The notes under the pieces: model-generated
Seen by the model: the letters and a program-made list of their open reading frames with translations, nothing else
What the model was told of the DNA's origin: nothing
The model's database searches: none
NCBI RefSeq assembly: GCF_039522585.1
Contig: NZ_BAAADR010000004.1
Direction: 5' to 3' (one strand)
From: Bisbaumannia salifodinae
GTDB taxonomy: Bacteria; Pseudomonadota; Gammaproteobacteria; Pseudomonadales; Halomonadaceae
DNA: 64,000 nt
Program-made: the position numbers and the translations under genes
Shown: positions 1 to 8,175 of the stretch, one piece after another
How positions within the stretch are numbered: position 1 is the first letter of the stretch
Layout: each line of letters opens with the position of its first letter

Positions 1-871
1 GCGCGGCTTCCGGCTCGGGGCCGACATGGGCGGCGTCGCCGGCCCCATGGGTCTTGCCGAAGGTGTGGCCGCCGGCGGTCAGGGCCACCGTCTCGTAGTC
101 GTTCATCGCCATGCGCGCGAAGGTCTCACGCACGTCCTTGCCGGAGGCCAGCGGGTCCGGGTTGCCGTCGGGACCCTCCGGGTTGACGTAGATCAGGCCC
201 ATCTGCACCGCGGCCAGCGGGTTCTCCAGCTCGCGGTCGCCGGAGTAGCGGCTGTTGGGCTTGTCGCTGGTGGCCAGCCATTCGTCCTCGGCGCCCCAGT
301 AGATGTCCTCTTCCGGGGCCCAGATATCCTTGCGCCCGCCGCCGAAGCCGAAGGTCTTGAAGCCCATGGATTCCAGGGCGACGTTACCGGCGAGGATAAA
401 GAGGTCGGCCCAGGAGAGCTTGTTGCCGTACTTCTGCTTGATCGGCCACAGCAGGCGGCGGGCCTTGTCCAGGCTGGCGTTGTCCGGCCAGCTGTTGATG
501 GGGGCGAAGCGCTGGTTGCCGGTGGAGGCGCCGCCGCGGCCGTCGGCGGTGCGGTAGGTACCGGCGGCGTGCCAGGCCATGCGAATCATGAAGGGACCAT
601 AGTGGCCATAGTCGGCGGGCCACCACTCCTTGGAATCGGTCATCAGGTCGGCCAGGTCTCGCTTGACCGCGGCCAGGTCGAGCTTCTTAAACTCGGCGGC
701 ATAATCGAAGTCCGCCCCCATGGGATCGGCCTTGGGACTGTGCTGGTGCAGGATGCTCAGATTGAGCTGGTTGGGCCACCAATCCTTGTTCATGGGACCG
801 CGGCCACCCACTCGGGTATTGGATCCGTGCATCACCGGGCATTTACCGGCGCTGTTGCTTTGGTCACTCAT
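1..871 (-). CDS. katG: Catalase-peroxidase KatG, N-terminal part (runs off left edge)
   Basis: Haem enzyme that removes hydrogen peroxide by catalase and peroxidase activity. The reverse-strand frame is open for 290 codons to the window edge. It shows the distal haem pocket Arg97, Trp100, His101 in RMAWHAAGTYR, the Tyr of the Trp-Tyr-Met cofactor at about 228 in GLIYVNPEG, and the proximal haem ligand His269 in AGGHTFGKTHG. The ATG at 871-869 has a GGAGAG ribosome site just upstream. Only about 40 percent of the usual ~720-residue protein is inside the window, so the C-terminal domain cannot be judged. Its upstream region (872-1112) carries a possible OxyR half-site. Identification is very secure. 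Confidence 0.97.
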   Translation of the reverse strand, partial: MSDQSNSAGKCPVMHGSNTRVGGRGPMNKDWWPNQLNLSILHQHSPKADPMGADFDYAAEFKKLDLAAVKRDLADLMTDSKEWWPADYGHYGPFMIRMAWHAAGTYRTADGRGGASTGNQRFAPINSWPDNASLDKARRLLWPIKQKYGNKLSWADLFILAGNVALESMGFKTFGFGGGRKDIWAPEEDIYWGAEDEWLATSDKPNSRYSGDRELENPLAAVQMGLIYVNPEGPDGNPDPLASGKDVRETFARMAMNDYETVALTAGGHTFGKTHGAGDAAHVGPEPEAA

Positions 872-1058
872 TGCTCTCTCCAGTCATCGCCACCTTGGTG
901 GGGCTCCACTAGTCATAGATGAGAGGCGCTCACCGTTACAATGCGCTGAATCAAGCTCGGCTTATTCAGGCCTGTTCCGAGGGCGTTTCATCCCGCTCCT
1001 GTCTATAAAGCTAAGTGTCGGACCGGGAAGCCGCCATTTTTCTTTGTCGAAGGCCTTG

Positions 1059-1073
1059 ATAGCCAAACTTTAT
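1059..1073. promoter_or_regulatory. Candidate OxyR-type half-site upstream of katG
   Basis: The sequence ATAG-N7-TTAT is one mismatch from the OxyR half-site ATAG-N7-CTAT and lies about 190 bp upstream of the katG start in an AT-richer patch. OxyR control of katG is well known in proteobacteria. The second half-site, expected seven bases further on, is poor, so this is a weak call. Confidence 0.25.
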
Positions 1074-1112
1074 CAACAAAAAGCGATATACCGATGACGG
1101 CTCATCAATACC

Positions 1113-2051
1113 TTAGGGCTCGGGAATCACCAGGGTGGCCGACTCGCCCATCAGGAAGTCGCGGTTGAGCTCGAGGGCCTCGCGCAGGTAGTCCCACAGC
1201 AGCCGCACCCGGGCCAACTGGCGCTGCTCCTGGCGGGCGGTGATCCAGAACTGGCGCACCACTTCCACCTCATCATCGAGCACCGGGGCCAGGGCCGGCG
1301 CCGGCTCGGCCAGGAAACAGGGTAGCACCGCCAGGCCGGCCCCCTGCAGGGCGGCGCTGTACTGGGTGGTGACGCTGGTGCTGCGGATCGCCATCTGCGG
1401 CGGCTGGCCGACCCGGGCCGGGTCGAGCAAGGGTTCCAGGTAGCTGAGCTGGTCGCTGAAGATCAGGTCATCCACATAGCCGATCAGTCGATGGCGGCCC
1501 AGCTCGGCGAGGCGCTCGGGACGACCGCGGCGGGCCAGGTAGTCGCGGCTGGCATAGAGGCGCAGCCGGTAGTCGCAGAGTCGCGAGACCACCAGGCCGG
1601 GACTCGCGGGGCGTTCGACGGTGATCGCCAGGTCCGCCTCGTGGCGGCTCAGGTTGACCACCCGGGGCAGGGCCAGCAGGTCGAGGGTCAGCCCCGGGTG
1701 GCGGTCGCCGAAGGCGGCCAGCAGGGGTGCCACCACCCAGGTGCCGAAGCCTTCGGTGACGCCCAGGCGAATCTGGCCGCTGAGGCGACGATTCTGGTCG
1801 CTGAGCCCCTCCACCGCCTCCAGAGCGTGGCGGCTCATCTCCTCGGCATGGGCCAGCAGCCGCTGCCCCGCCTCGGTGAGGCGGTAGCCATGGGTGCTGC
1901 GCTCGAAGAGCTGGGTGTTGAGCTTCTCCTCGAAGCGCCGGGTGCGCCGCGACAGGGTGGAGTGATCCAGGCCCAGGCGCCGGGCCGCCTCGGTGAGGCG
2001 CTGGCAGCGCGCCACCTCCAGGAAGAGTTGTATGTCCTGCCAGTCCAGCAT
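1113..2051 (-). CDS. LysR-family transcriptional regulator divergent from mmsA
   Basis: About 312 residues. The N-terminal winged HTH is typical of LysR (DIQLFLEVARCQRLTEAARR, then LDHSTLSRRTRRFEEKL), followed by the periplasmic-binding-like effector domain. The ATG at 2051 is chosen over the in-frame GTG six bases upstream because a GAGG site lies six bases before it. It is transcribed away from mmsA with about 205 bp between the two starts, and that gap has two clean inverted repeats, so it probably controls mmsA and itself. The inducer is unknown; a branched-chain amino acid or propionate-pathway intermediate would fit the neighbour. Confidence 0.92.
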   Translation of the reverse strand: MLDWQDIQLFLEVARCQRLTEAARRLGLDHSTLSRRTRRFEEKLNTQLFERSTHGYRLTEAGQRLLAHAEEMSRHALEAVEGLSDQNRRLSGQIRLGVTEGFGTWVVAPLLAAFGDRHPGLTLDLLALPRVVNLSRHEADLAITVERPASPGLVVSRLCDYRLRLYASRDYLARRGRPERLAELGRHRLIGYVDDLIFSDQLSYLEPLLDPARVGQPPQMAIRSTSVTTQYSAALQGAGLAVLPCFLAEPAPALAPVLDDEVEVVRQFWITARQEQRQLARVRLLWDYLREALELNRDFLMGESATLVIPEP

Positions 2052-2071
2052 GCTCACCTCGATGGGGCTCG

Positions 2072-2089
2072 TTGTGCATCAGTGCACAA
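2072..2089. promoter_or_regulatory. Inverted repeat in LysR/mmsA divergent promoter (site 1)
   Basis: Perfect repeat TTGTGCA-tcag-TGCACAA, 21 bp from the LysR start. Its position over the regulator promoter suggests an autoregulatory site. Operator role is inferred. Confidence 0.4.
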
Positions 2090-2158
2090 GCAATGTGCGG
2101 CCCTGGCCATTGTCTGTCAATCCACCCCCTGCCTACACTCAAATCATCCCTGGATACG

Positions 2159-2177
2159 ATATCGGCCTTGCCGATAT
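2159..2177. promoter_or_regulatory. Inverted repeat in LysR/mmsA divergent promoter (site 2)
   Basis: Perfect arms ATATCGGC-ctt-GCCGATAT centred on a T-N11-A core (T2162, A2174), the classical LysR box geometry. It lies about 80 bp upstream of the mmsA start, where a LysR activation site would be expected. Confidence 0.5.
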
Positions 2178-2256
2178 GCACATCAGTAGCGCTTCGGATA
2201 ACAACCCCAACCCTCGGGTCTAAGGCAGTGACGCCGCCCGCCAAGGAGTCGCCATC

Positions 2257-3756
2257 ATGTCCATCCGCGAGATTCCCCTCTATATCGACGGCCAGGCCGT
2301 GCCCTCCCAGAGCCAGGAGTGGCGCGACGTACTCAATCCCGCGACCCAGGAGGTGGTGGCCCGGGTACCCTTCTGCACCGCCGAGGAGGTGGACCGGGCC
2401 GTGACCAGTGCCAAGGTCGCCTTCAAGGCGTGGCGCAAGGTGCCCCTGGCCAAGCGCCAGCGCATCATGCTCAAGTTCCAGGCGCTGATCCGCGAGCACA
2501 CCGCCGAGCTCGCCGCCCTGATCACCGAGGAGCACGGCAAGACCCTGCCGGACGCCGAGGGCGAGGTGGGCCGCGGCCTCGAGGTGGTGGAGCACGCCTG
2601 CTCGATTCCCTCCCTGCAGCTGGGCGAGCTGGCCGAGAACGCCGCCAGCGAGGTGGACGTCTACACCCTCAATCAGCCGCTGGGGGTGGGCGCCGGCATC
2701 ACCGCCTTCAACTTCCCGATCATGCTGCCCTGTTTCATGTTTCCGCTGGCCATCGCCACCGGCAACACCTTCGTGCTCAAGCCCTCCGAGCAGGATCCCA
2801 GCTCGACCATGCGCCTGGTGGAACTGGCCCATGAGGCGGGTCTTCCCGCCGGGGTGCTCAACGTGGTGCATGGCGGCCCCGAGGTGGCCAACCAGATCTG
2901 CGATCACCCGGATATCAAGGCGCTCTCCTTTATCGGCTCCACCCAGGTGGGCACCCATATCTATCGCCGCGCCGGCGAGGCGGGCAAGCGGGTGCAGTCG
3001 ATGATGGGCGCCAAGAACCACTGCGTGATCATGCCCGACGCCAACCGCAGCCAGGCCATCAACAATCTGCTGGGCTCCGCCTTCGGCGCCGCCGGCCAGC
3101 GCTGCATGGCCAACTCGGTGGTGGTGCTGGTGGGTGAGGCCCAGGCCTGGCTGGAGGATATCGTCGAGGGCGCCCGCAAGATGAAGGTAGGGCCCGGCAC
3201 CCAGCGCGACGCCGACCTGGGGCCGCTGGTCTCGCCCGCCGCCCGGGATCGGGTGGTCAGCCTGATCGATGCCGGCGAGAAGGAGGGCGCCAAGTTGATG
3301 CTGGATGGCCGCGGCTGTCGGGTGGAGGGCTATGCCAAGGGCAACTTCGTGGGCCCCACCGTCTTCGCCGGGGTGAGCGCCGAGATGACCGTCTATCGGG
3401 AGGAGATCTTCGGCCCGGTGCTCTGCGTGGTGAGCGTCGATACCCTGGACGAGGCCATCGACTTCATCAATGCCAACCCCAATGGCAACGGTACTTCCAT
3501 CTTCACCAACTCCGGCTGGGTGGCGCGGCGCTTCGAGACCGAGATCGACGTGGGCCAGGTGGGCATCAATGTGCCGATTCCGGTGCCGGTGGCCTATTTC
3601 AGCTTCACCGGCTCGCGGGGCTCCAAACTCGGCGACCTGGGCCCCAACGGCAAGCAGGCCATCGCCTTCTGGACCCAGACCAAGACGGTCACCGCCCGCT
3701 GGTACGAGCCGGAGAACGTCTCCAGCGGCATCAACAGCACCATCTCGCTGCACTGA
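2257..3756 (+). CDS. mmsA: CoA-acylating methylmalonate-semialdehyde dehydrogenase
   Basis: Oxidises methylmalonate semialdehyde (valine pathway) or malonate semialdehyde to propionyl- or acetyl-CoA, using NAD and CoA. At 499 residues it is the family length. The Rossmann part shows FNFPIMLPCFMFPLA at 151-165 and LKPSEQDPS; the catalytic Cys is C283 in GQRCMANS. In place of the general-base Glu of ordinary aldehyde dehydrogenases it has Asn254 (MMGAKNHCVIMPD), a hallmark of the CoA-acylating family. It starts at ATG 2257 after AAGGAG. It stands alone, with a LysR gene divergent and a terminator immediately after it. Confidence 0.95.
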   Translation: MSIREIPLYIDGQAVPSQSQEWRDVLNPATQEVVARVPFCTAEEVDRAVTSAKVAFKAWRKVPLAKRQRIMLKFQALIREHTAELAALITEEHGKTLPDAEGEVGRGLEVVEHACSIPSLQLGELAENAASEVDVYTLNQPLGVGAGITAFNFPIMLPCFMFPLAIATGNTFVLKPSEQDPSSTMRLVELAHEAGLPAGVLNVVHGGPEVANQICDHPDIKALSFIGSTQVGTHIYRRAGEAGKRVQSMMGAKNHCVIMPDANRSQAINNLLGSAFGAAGQRCMANSVVVLVGEAQAWLEDIVEGARKMKVGPGTQRDADLGPLVSPAARDRVVSLIDAGEKEGAKLMLDGRGCRVEGYAKGNFVGPTVFAGVSAEMTVYREEIFGPVLCVVSVDTLDEAIDFINANPNGNGTSIFTNSGWVARRFETEIDVGQVGINVPIPVPVAYFSFTGSRGSKLGDLGPNGKQAIAFWTQTKTVTARWYEPENVSSGINSTISLH

Positions 3757-3774
3757 ATAGCGGCAAGAGTGTGA

Positions 3775-3810
3775 AACGCGGCCCCGTCTCGAGAGAGGCG
3801 GGGCCGCGTT
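3775..3810. terminator. Bidirectional hairpin terminator between convergent genes
   Basis: A perfect 12-bp stem (AACGCGGCCCCG with CGGGGCCGCGTT) around a 12-base loop lies between the mmsA stop at 3756 and the stop of the reverse-strand gene at 3813. It lacks a long T run, but its position between convergent genes supports the call. Confidence 0.75.
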
Positions 3811-3812
3811 GT

Positions 3813-5522
3813 CTAACGCTCGGGCACTCCAAGGGCGGTAAACAGCTCGGCCAGCTCCGGGTCCGCCCGCTGGGCGCGCAGGATGGCGGCATCCACCACC
3901 GAGAAGCGGCCTGCCGAGGCCTGCAGGTACACCTCGCCACTCGCTTCGTCGATAAAGCGGACCTCCGGCACCTTGGCGAGGCACTGCTTGAGGAAGGTGC
4001 AGTTCCTGGAGATCGCCAGGCTCTCGTCGTCGGGATAGACCTCCGCCGGGCAGGTCGCCAGGGTGTTGATCCTCTTGTAGCGATCGATGTTGACCAGGCC
4101 CAGGGGGGCCAGGATATGCAGGACCTCGCGGGTGCCATGGGCGATGGTCGTCGGCGGGGTGTGCTTGGGCACGCTGTTGTCCAGGAAGGTGTACTCCAGT
4201 CGGGGATGCCGGCTGTCCAGCCACTTGAAGAGCAGCTTGGGCATGCCGTCATAGGCCTCCACGCAGTGCCCCAGGAAGTCTTCCACCGCCTTGTAGCGTC
4301 CCCGCGCCAGCCCGCGCTCCCAGCCGCGCTCCACCGTGGCCTCCGGCGGGGTCACGACGAAATAGAAGTACATGGTGGCGACATGTTTCGCATAGGTGGC
4401 ATCCAGGAGCTGCGGGACCTTGTCCATGGCGAAGCTGTCGAAGCGAAACCGGTCGATCAGCAGGTTGGGGATGGAGGGGGTGCGCCGGGCCTTGTCGCGG
4501 ATGTAGCGGTCCAGCTTGGCATCGATGAGCTTGACCTCCTTGCCGGCCAGGCGGCCGGCATACTTGTAGGCCTCGCCCAGGGCCTCATAGTCGAGCAGGA
4601 GGCGGCGCCAGATATCGGGGGAGATGGTGCCGTACTGGTCCGGTTGGATGCCGAGATCCCGCAGGGTGTCCTTCAGGAAGTGGCGCAGGGAGCTCTTGCC
4701 GGCGGCCGAGGCCCCCTTGAGGCTGATCAGGATCGGCTCCCTGGCGCAGGGGAGCCGGGCATAGCCCTCGACCTGCATGGCTCGCTCGACATGGGGGGCG
4801 ATCCGCTCGCCGAGGTGGCGGCTGCCGAAGTCGTTGCACGCATGCCGGGTGATCAATGTCGCCAGCAGCTCCCGTTCCACCCCGATATGACCCTGGGTGC
4901 CGCCGATCGAATTCAGGACACGGTAAGCGCTCTTGTAGATGGCCCGCTCCAGCTCGGCCTCGGCCGCCAGCCCCTTGTCCTTGATGCCCCGGATCACGTC
5001 ATGATGACGTTCCTCGATGGAGCGGTGGTCCGCCGGCTTCTGTGGGGAAGGGCGTTTGCCGAACCACCGGGACAGCCGGGAGACGGGCTCGGGGTCGACC
5101 GCTACCGGCTCGGGGGCGAAGGCCGTGGCGAGGATGTCGCCTACCCGGCCGTGTATCTCGTCATACAACCGGTCATAGGCCTGCTGGAACGCCGGCAGTT
5201 GGGGGATCAGGTAGTCGGAGAGGATCTTCAGGGCGATGCTGCGGAAGTGCTGACCCAGGAGCTCTTCCTCTTCCCCCTCGAGGACCACCACATCGGCGGT
5301 CACCCGTACGATCAGCTCGTGCAGCACCAGGCGTTCCGCCCGGAATGCGACGAGCTCCTCTTCCACGAGCCCGGTGAGGGCCCTCAGTTCGGAAATGTCG
5401 GACAGGCGAGAATAGACGTTGGCCGGACGATGAATCGTCTCCAGGGGCTTGTAGCGCCTGGGCAGCTCGGCCTCCAGGCCGGGATTCCACGCCGAAAACT
5501 CGGGACCGTCTCGATTGGGCAT
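3813..5522 (-). CDS. Uncharacterised P-loop (zeta-toxin/kinase-like) protein
   Basis: About 569 residues from the ATG at 5522; no good ribosome site marks it, and the frame stays open to a TTG at 5606, so the start is uncertain. No exact family is recognised. The central part has a Walker A loop GASAAGKSS (about 270-278) preceded by a beta strand ILISLK, as in small-molecule or peptidoglycan-precursor kinases such as the zeta-toxin fold. Downstream it has a DRFRFDSF segment, an RGWERGLARGRYK segment that could form an arginine lid, and a TFLDNSVPK strand. The N-terminal ~250 residues are helical and acidic with no known domain. No antitoxin-like partner is adjacent. It is a single-gene unit facing the mmsA terminator. 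Confidence 0.7.
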   Translation of the reverse strand: MPNRDGPEFSAWNPGLEAELPRRYKPLETIHRPANVYSRLSDISELRALTGLVEEELVAFRAERLVLHELIVRVTADVVVLEGEEEELLGQHFRSIALKILSDYLIPQLPAFQQAYDRLYDEIHGRVGDILATAFAPEPVAVDPEPVSRLSRWFGKRPSPQKPADHRSIEERHHDVIRGIKDKGLAAEAELERAIYKSAYRVLNSIGGTQGHIGVERELLATLITRHACNDFGSRHLGERIAPHVERAMQVEGYARLPCAREPILISLKGASAAGKSSLRHFLKDTLRDLGIQPDQYGTISPDIWRRLLLDYEALGEAYKYAGRLAGKEVKLIDAKLDRYIRDKARRTPSIPNLLIDRFRFDSFAMDKVPQLLDATYAKHVATMYFYFVVTPPEATVERGWERGLARGRYKAVEDFLGHCVEAYDGMPKLLFKWLDSRHPRLEYTFLDNSVPKHTPPTTIAHGTREVLHILAPLGLVNIDRYKRINTLATCPAEVYPDDESLAISRNCTFLKQCLAKVPEVRFIDEASGEVYLQASAGRFSVVDAAILRAQRADPELAELFTALGVPER

Positions 5523-5611
5523 ACCGGGAAACCATGCATGAGGGACACCATGCAGCGATAGTGGCCCACCCGGCCACGCGGAACAATACCCGCCGGCGCT
5601 AGACAAGCTGA

Positions 5612-5629
5612 TTGACGTTAACGTTAACT
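5612..5629 (+). promoter_or_regulatory. Palindromic operator-like sequence overlapping a -35 box
   Basis: TTGACGTTAACGTTAACT contains the palindrome ACGTTAACGT and starts with a good -35 hexamer TTGACG, about 70 bp before the CMD-family gene. It resembles the reported LiuR-type MerR site (TTTACGTTAACGTAAA) of branched-chain amino acid regulons. The regulator is inferred only by motif resemblance. Confidence 0.35.
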
Positions 5630-5683
5630 GAGGGATATTGCCGTGATTGTTCGGCCCCTCTCCTCCACGACCCAGGAATCGCC

Positions 5684-6271
5684 ATGACCCGTCCCATCAG
5701 TCGCTTTCCCATCCCCGAATCGATCCAGGACCTGCCCGAAGACATCCGCGACGCCATCCTGGCGGTGCAGGAGAAGGCCGGCTTCGTGCCCAATGTCTTC
5801 CTGATGCTGGCCCACCGGCCGGACGAATTCCGCGCCTTCTTCGCCTACCACGACGCCCTGATGGAGCGGGAGTCCGACACCCTGACCCAGGCCGAGAAGG
5901 AGATGATCGTGGTGGCGCTGAGTGCCCGCAATCGCTGCCTCTACTGCGTGGTGGCCCATGGCGCCCTGCTGCGGATCTACAGCAAGGACCCATTGCTGGC
6001 CGATCAGGTGGCCATCAATCACCGGGTCGCCGAGATTAGCGAGCGCCATCGGGTGATGCTGGATTTCGCCCTGCACAGCGGCCTGGGGGTGGGAGAGCTC
6101 GACGACGACTGGGCGGCGCGGCTCGAGGCGGCGGGCTTTACCCGGGACGATAGCTGGGATATCGGCGCCATCGCCGCCTTCTTCGGCCTGTCCAATCGCC
6201 TGGTGACCCTGGCCGGCACCCCGCCCAATCCCGAGTTCTATCTGATGGGGCGGGTGCCGCGAGAGAAATGA
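5684..6271 (+). CDS. AhpD/CMD-family peroxidase-related protein
   Basis: 195 residues of the carboxymuconolactone-decarboxylase/AhpD fold. The active-site signature is present: acidic residues in EKEMIVVALSARN, then CLYCVVAHG, with the redox Cys pair CxxC followed by the catalytic His. Such proteins act as alkylhydroperoxidase-like thiol reductases; the substrate cannot be told from sequence. ATG 5684 is chosen because AGGAA lies just upstream and homologues start near this MTRPIS. The frame is open further upstream to 5612, through the putative operator. The last ~50 codons are repeated in diverged form at 9307-9471, on the far side of the TRAP operon. Confidence 0.85.
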   Translation: MTRPISRFPIPESIQDLPEDIRDAILAVQEKAGFVPNVFLMLAHRPDEFRAFFAYHDALMERESDTLTQAEKEMIVVALSARNRCLYCVVAHGALLRIYSKDPLLADQVAINHRVAEISERHRVMLDFALHSGLGVGELDDDWAARLEAAGFTRDDSWDIGAIAAFFGLSNRLVTLAGTPPNPEFYLMGRVPREK

Positions 6272-6339
6272 GGGGGGAGGCCGATATGGGAATGATTTGC
6301 CCTGACCTCGATGAGCCGTAAGCGGAACTGCCGGGACAC

Positions 6340-7644
6340 TCAGCCGGAAAGCACCGTGGGCAGCCAGAGGGCGAGGTTTGGCCATATGCTGATCAAGGCG
6401 GCGGCCAGGCACATCAGCAGGAAAAAGGGGGCCGAGGCCAAGGCGACCCGGCTAATCTTCTCACCGGTCATGCCCTGAAGCACGAACAGGTTGAAGCCTA
6501 CGGGGGGAGTGATCTGTCCCAGTTCCACCATGATCACCAGGAAGACACCGAACCATAGTGGGTCGAAGCCCGCCAGGATGACGATGGGCAGGGTGATGGG
6601 GAGGCTCATCACGGTAATCGAGATGCCGTCGAGGAATAGCCCCAGCACGATGTAGAACACCGCCAGTGCCATGAGCAAGGCCATGGGGGAGAATGCTTGC
6701 GCGGCGATCCAAGTGGCCAGTTCACGGGGGAGGTGCAGGTAACCCATGGCGGTGGAAAGCAGCATGGCCGTGACCAGTAGGCTACAGACCATGGTGGCAC
6801 TGATCAGGGTGCCTTTGAGGGCATTGAGCAGCATGGGCAGAGTGAGTTGGCGTTCCAGGGCGAGCAGGCCCAGGGTGGCGGCCACGCCGACGGCGGCGGC
6901 CTCGGAGGGAGTGGCGATCCCGGAATAGATCGAACCGATGACGATGGTAATCAGGGCCACCACCGGGGCCAGTAGTGTGACGGCCTGCCAGATTCCGATA
7001 TCGCTGTCCGTTTGTTGGGGAGCGAGCTGCGGCTTCAGCCTGCTGCGCAGGATGATGAAACCGCTATACAGCAGGGCGATCAGCAGGCCCGGTATGACGC
7101 CGGCCATAAACAGTTTGCTGATCGAGACCTCGGCCTGGACGCCATAGACGATCATCACGATGGAGGGGGGGATCAATAACCCCAAACTTCCCGCGCCGGC
7201 CAACGAGCCGATCGATAGATCGCGGTCATAGCCGCGGTTGGCGAGTTCATGGGTGGTGATCTTGCCGATGGTGGCCGTGGTGGCGGCGCTGGAGCCGCTG
7301 ACGGCGGCGAATAGCGCGCAGCCGAACACGTTGGTGTGCAATATACCACCAGGGAGCGGGCGTGTGAGAGGTGTCAGCCCTTTGAATAGCCGCTCGGAGA
7401 TGTTGGAGCGGAAGATCAGCTCACCCATCAAGATGAAGAGCGGAATCGCGGAAAGCTCCCAACTGTTGCCGGCGCGGTAGAGAATTCGCGAGAAGATCAG
7501 TCCGATCCGCTCGAGGTCGAAATCTCCCAGCCACCACAGCGACCCCATGGCGGTGATCACCAAGGCGGCGAAGACCCAGGTACCCATGGCCAATACCACG
7601 ATTAGCAGTGCCGCCACGCCTAGGGCGATCCATACCATATCCAT
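6340..7644 (-). CDS. TRAP transporter large permease subunit (DctM family)
   Basis: 434 residues, almost entirely hydrophobic, with about a dozen membrane segments, which is the normal length for the DctM subunit that couples Na+ to solute import. Family signatures include GSSAATTATIGKI near 115-127, LGLLIPPSIVMIVYGV near 154, and PPVGFNLFVLQG near the C-terminus. It is the last gene of a three-gene TRAP operon and starts 24 bp after the small permease. ATG 7644 has GAGGA upstream. The transported acid cannot be deduced. Confidence 0.93.
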   Translation of the reverse strand: MDMVWIALGVAALLIVVLAMGTWVFAALVITAMGSLWWLGDFDLERIGLIFSRILYRAGNSWELSAIPLFILMGELIFRSNISERLFKGLTPLTRPLPGGILHTNVFGCALFAAVSGSSAATTATIGKITTHELANRGYDRDLSIGSLAGAGSLGLLIPPSIVMIVYGVQAEVSISKLFMAGVIPGLLIALLYSGFIILRSRLKPQLAPQQTDSDIGIWQAVTLLAPVVALITIVIGSIYSGIATPSEAAAVGVAATLGLLALERQLTLPMLLNALKGTLISATMVCSLLVTAMLLSTAMGYLHLPRELATWIAAQAFSPMALLMALAVFYIVLGLFLDGISITVMSLPITLPIVILAGFDPLWFGVFLVIMVELGQITPPVGFNLFVLQGMTGEKISRVALASAPFFLLMCLAAALISIWPNLALWLPTVLSG

Positions 7645-7668
7645 CGTCGATGATCCTCAGTCTTGGTC

Positions 7669-8175
7669 TTATTGTGTGGGATGGGTATGGCGCGAACGCT
7701 CGGTGACGAGCTGGAAGCTGCGGACCACCAGCGTGAAGCACAGCAGCCACAGGCCGAGCAACACGATGCCTTCGGGGATCCATAACGGTGTTTCTGCCAG
7801 GGTGTCGCTGGTAATGCCGCGTTGGTAGCTGCGGACCACGTTCTTCCACCAGAACAGTGATAGCCAAGCGAAGGCTCCGAAGCTGGTGATGGCAATCAGC
7901 AATTCCAGTGGCCAGTGCCATTTCTTCGGCAGTCGGTCGAGAACCAGTGCGACTCGGATAAGCCCGTTCTTCTCCAAGACATAGGGCAGGCCGAGAAAGG
8001 TCATGGCGGCGACGGCATAGCCGATGTATTCATCGAGGATAAAGGTCGAGTGTCCGAACAGGCGTAACACAATTTCCAGGATGATGTGCCCGAACATATA
8101 CAGGATCAGCAGAATCGCGACCCCCGCCGCGAGGCGGTTCAAGCCTCGCGACAGGGCTGCCAGCCAACCGATCAT
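7669..8175 (-). CDS. TRAP transporter small permease subunit (DctQ family)
   Basis: 168 residues with four predicted membrane helices (about 16-38, 52-70, 87-108, 131-153), as in DctQ. It pairs with the large permease in the inner membrane. Its ATG overlaps the stop of the upstream binding-protein gene by four bases (ATGA), implying translational coupling. The tail is short and polar. Confidence 0.9.
   Translation of the reverse strand: MIGWLAALSRGLNRLAAGVAILLILYMFGHIILEIVLRLFGHSTFILDEYIGYAVAAMTFLGLPYVLEKNGLIRVALVLDRLPKKWHWPLELLIAITSFGAFAWLSLFWWKNVVRSYQRGITSDTLAETPLWIPEGIVLLGLWLLCFTLVVRSFQLVTERSRHTHPTQ

Noticed and set aside
1468..4224. 918-residue reverse frame across LysR, mmsA and the kinase-like gene
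   Set aside because: It crosses three genes with proven motifs in other frames and passes through the terminator at 3775-3810.
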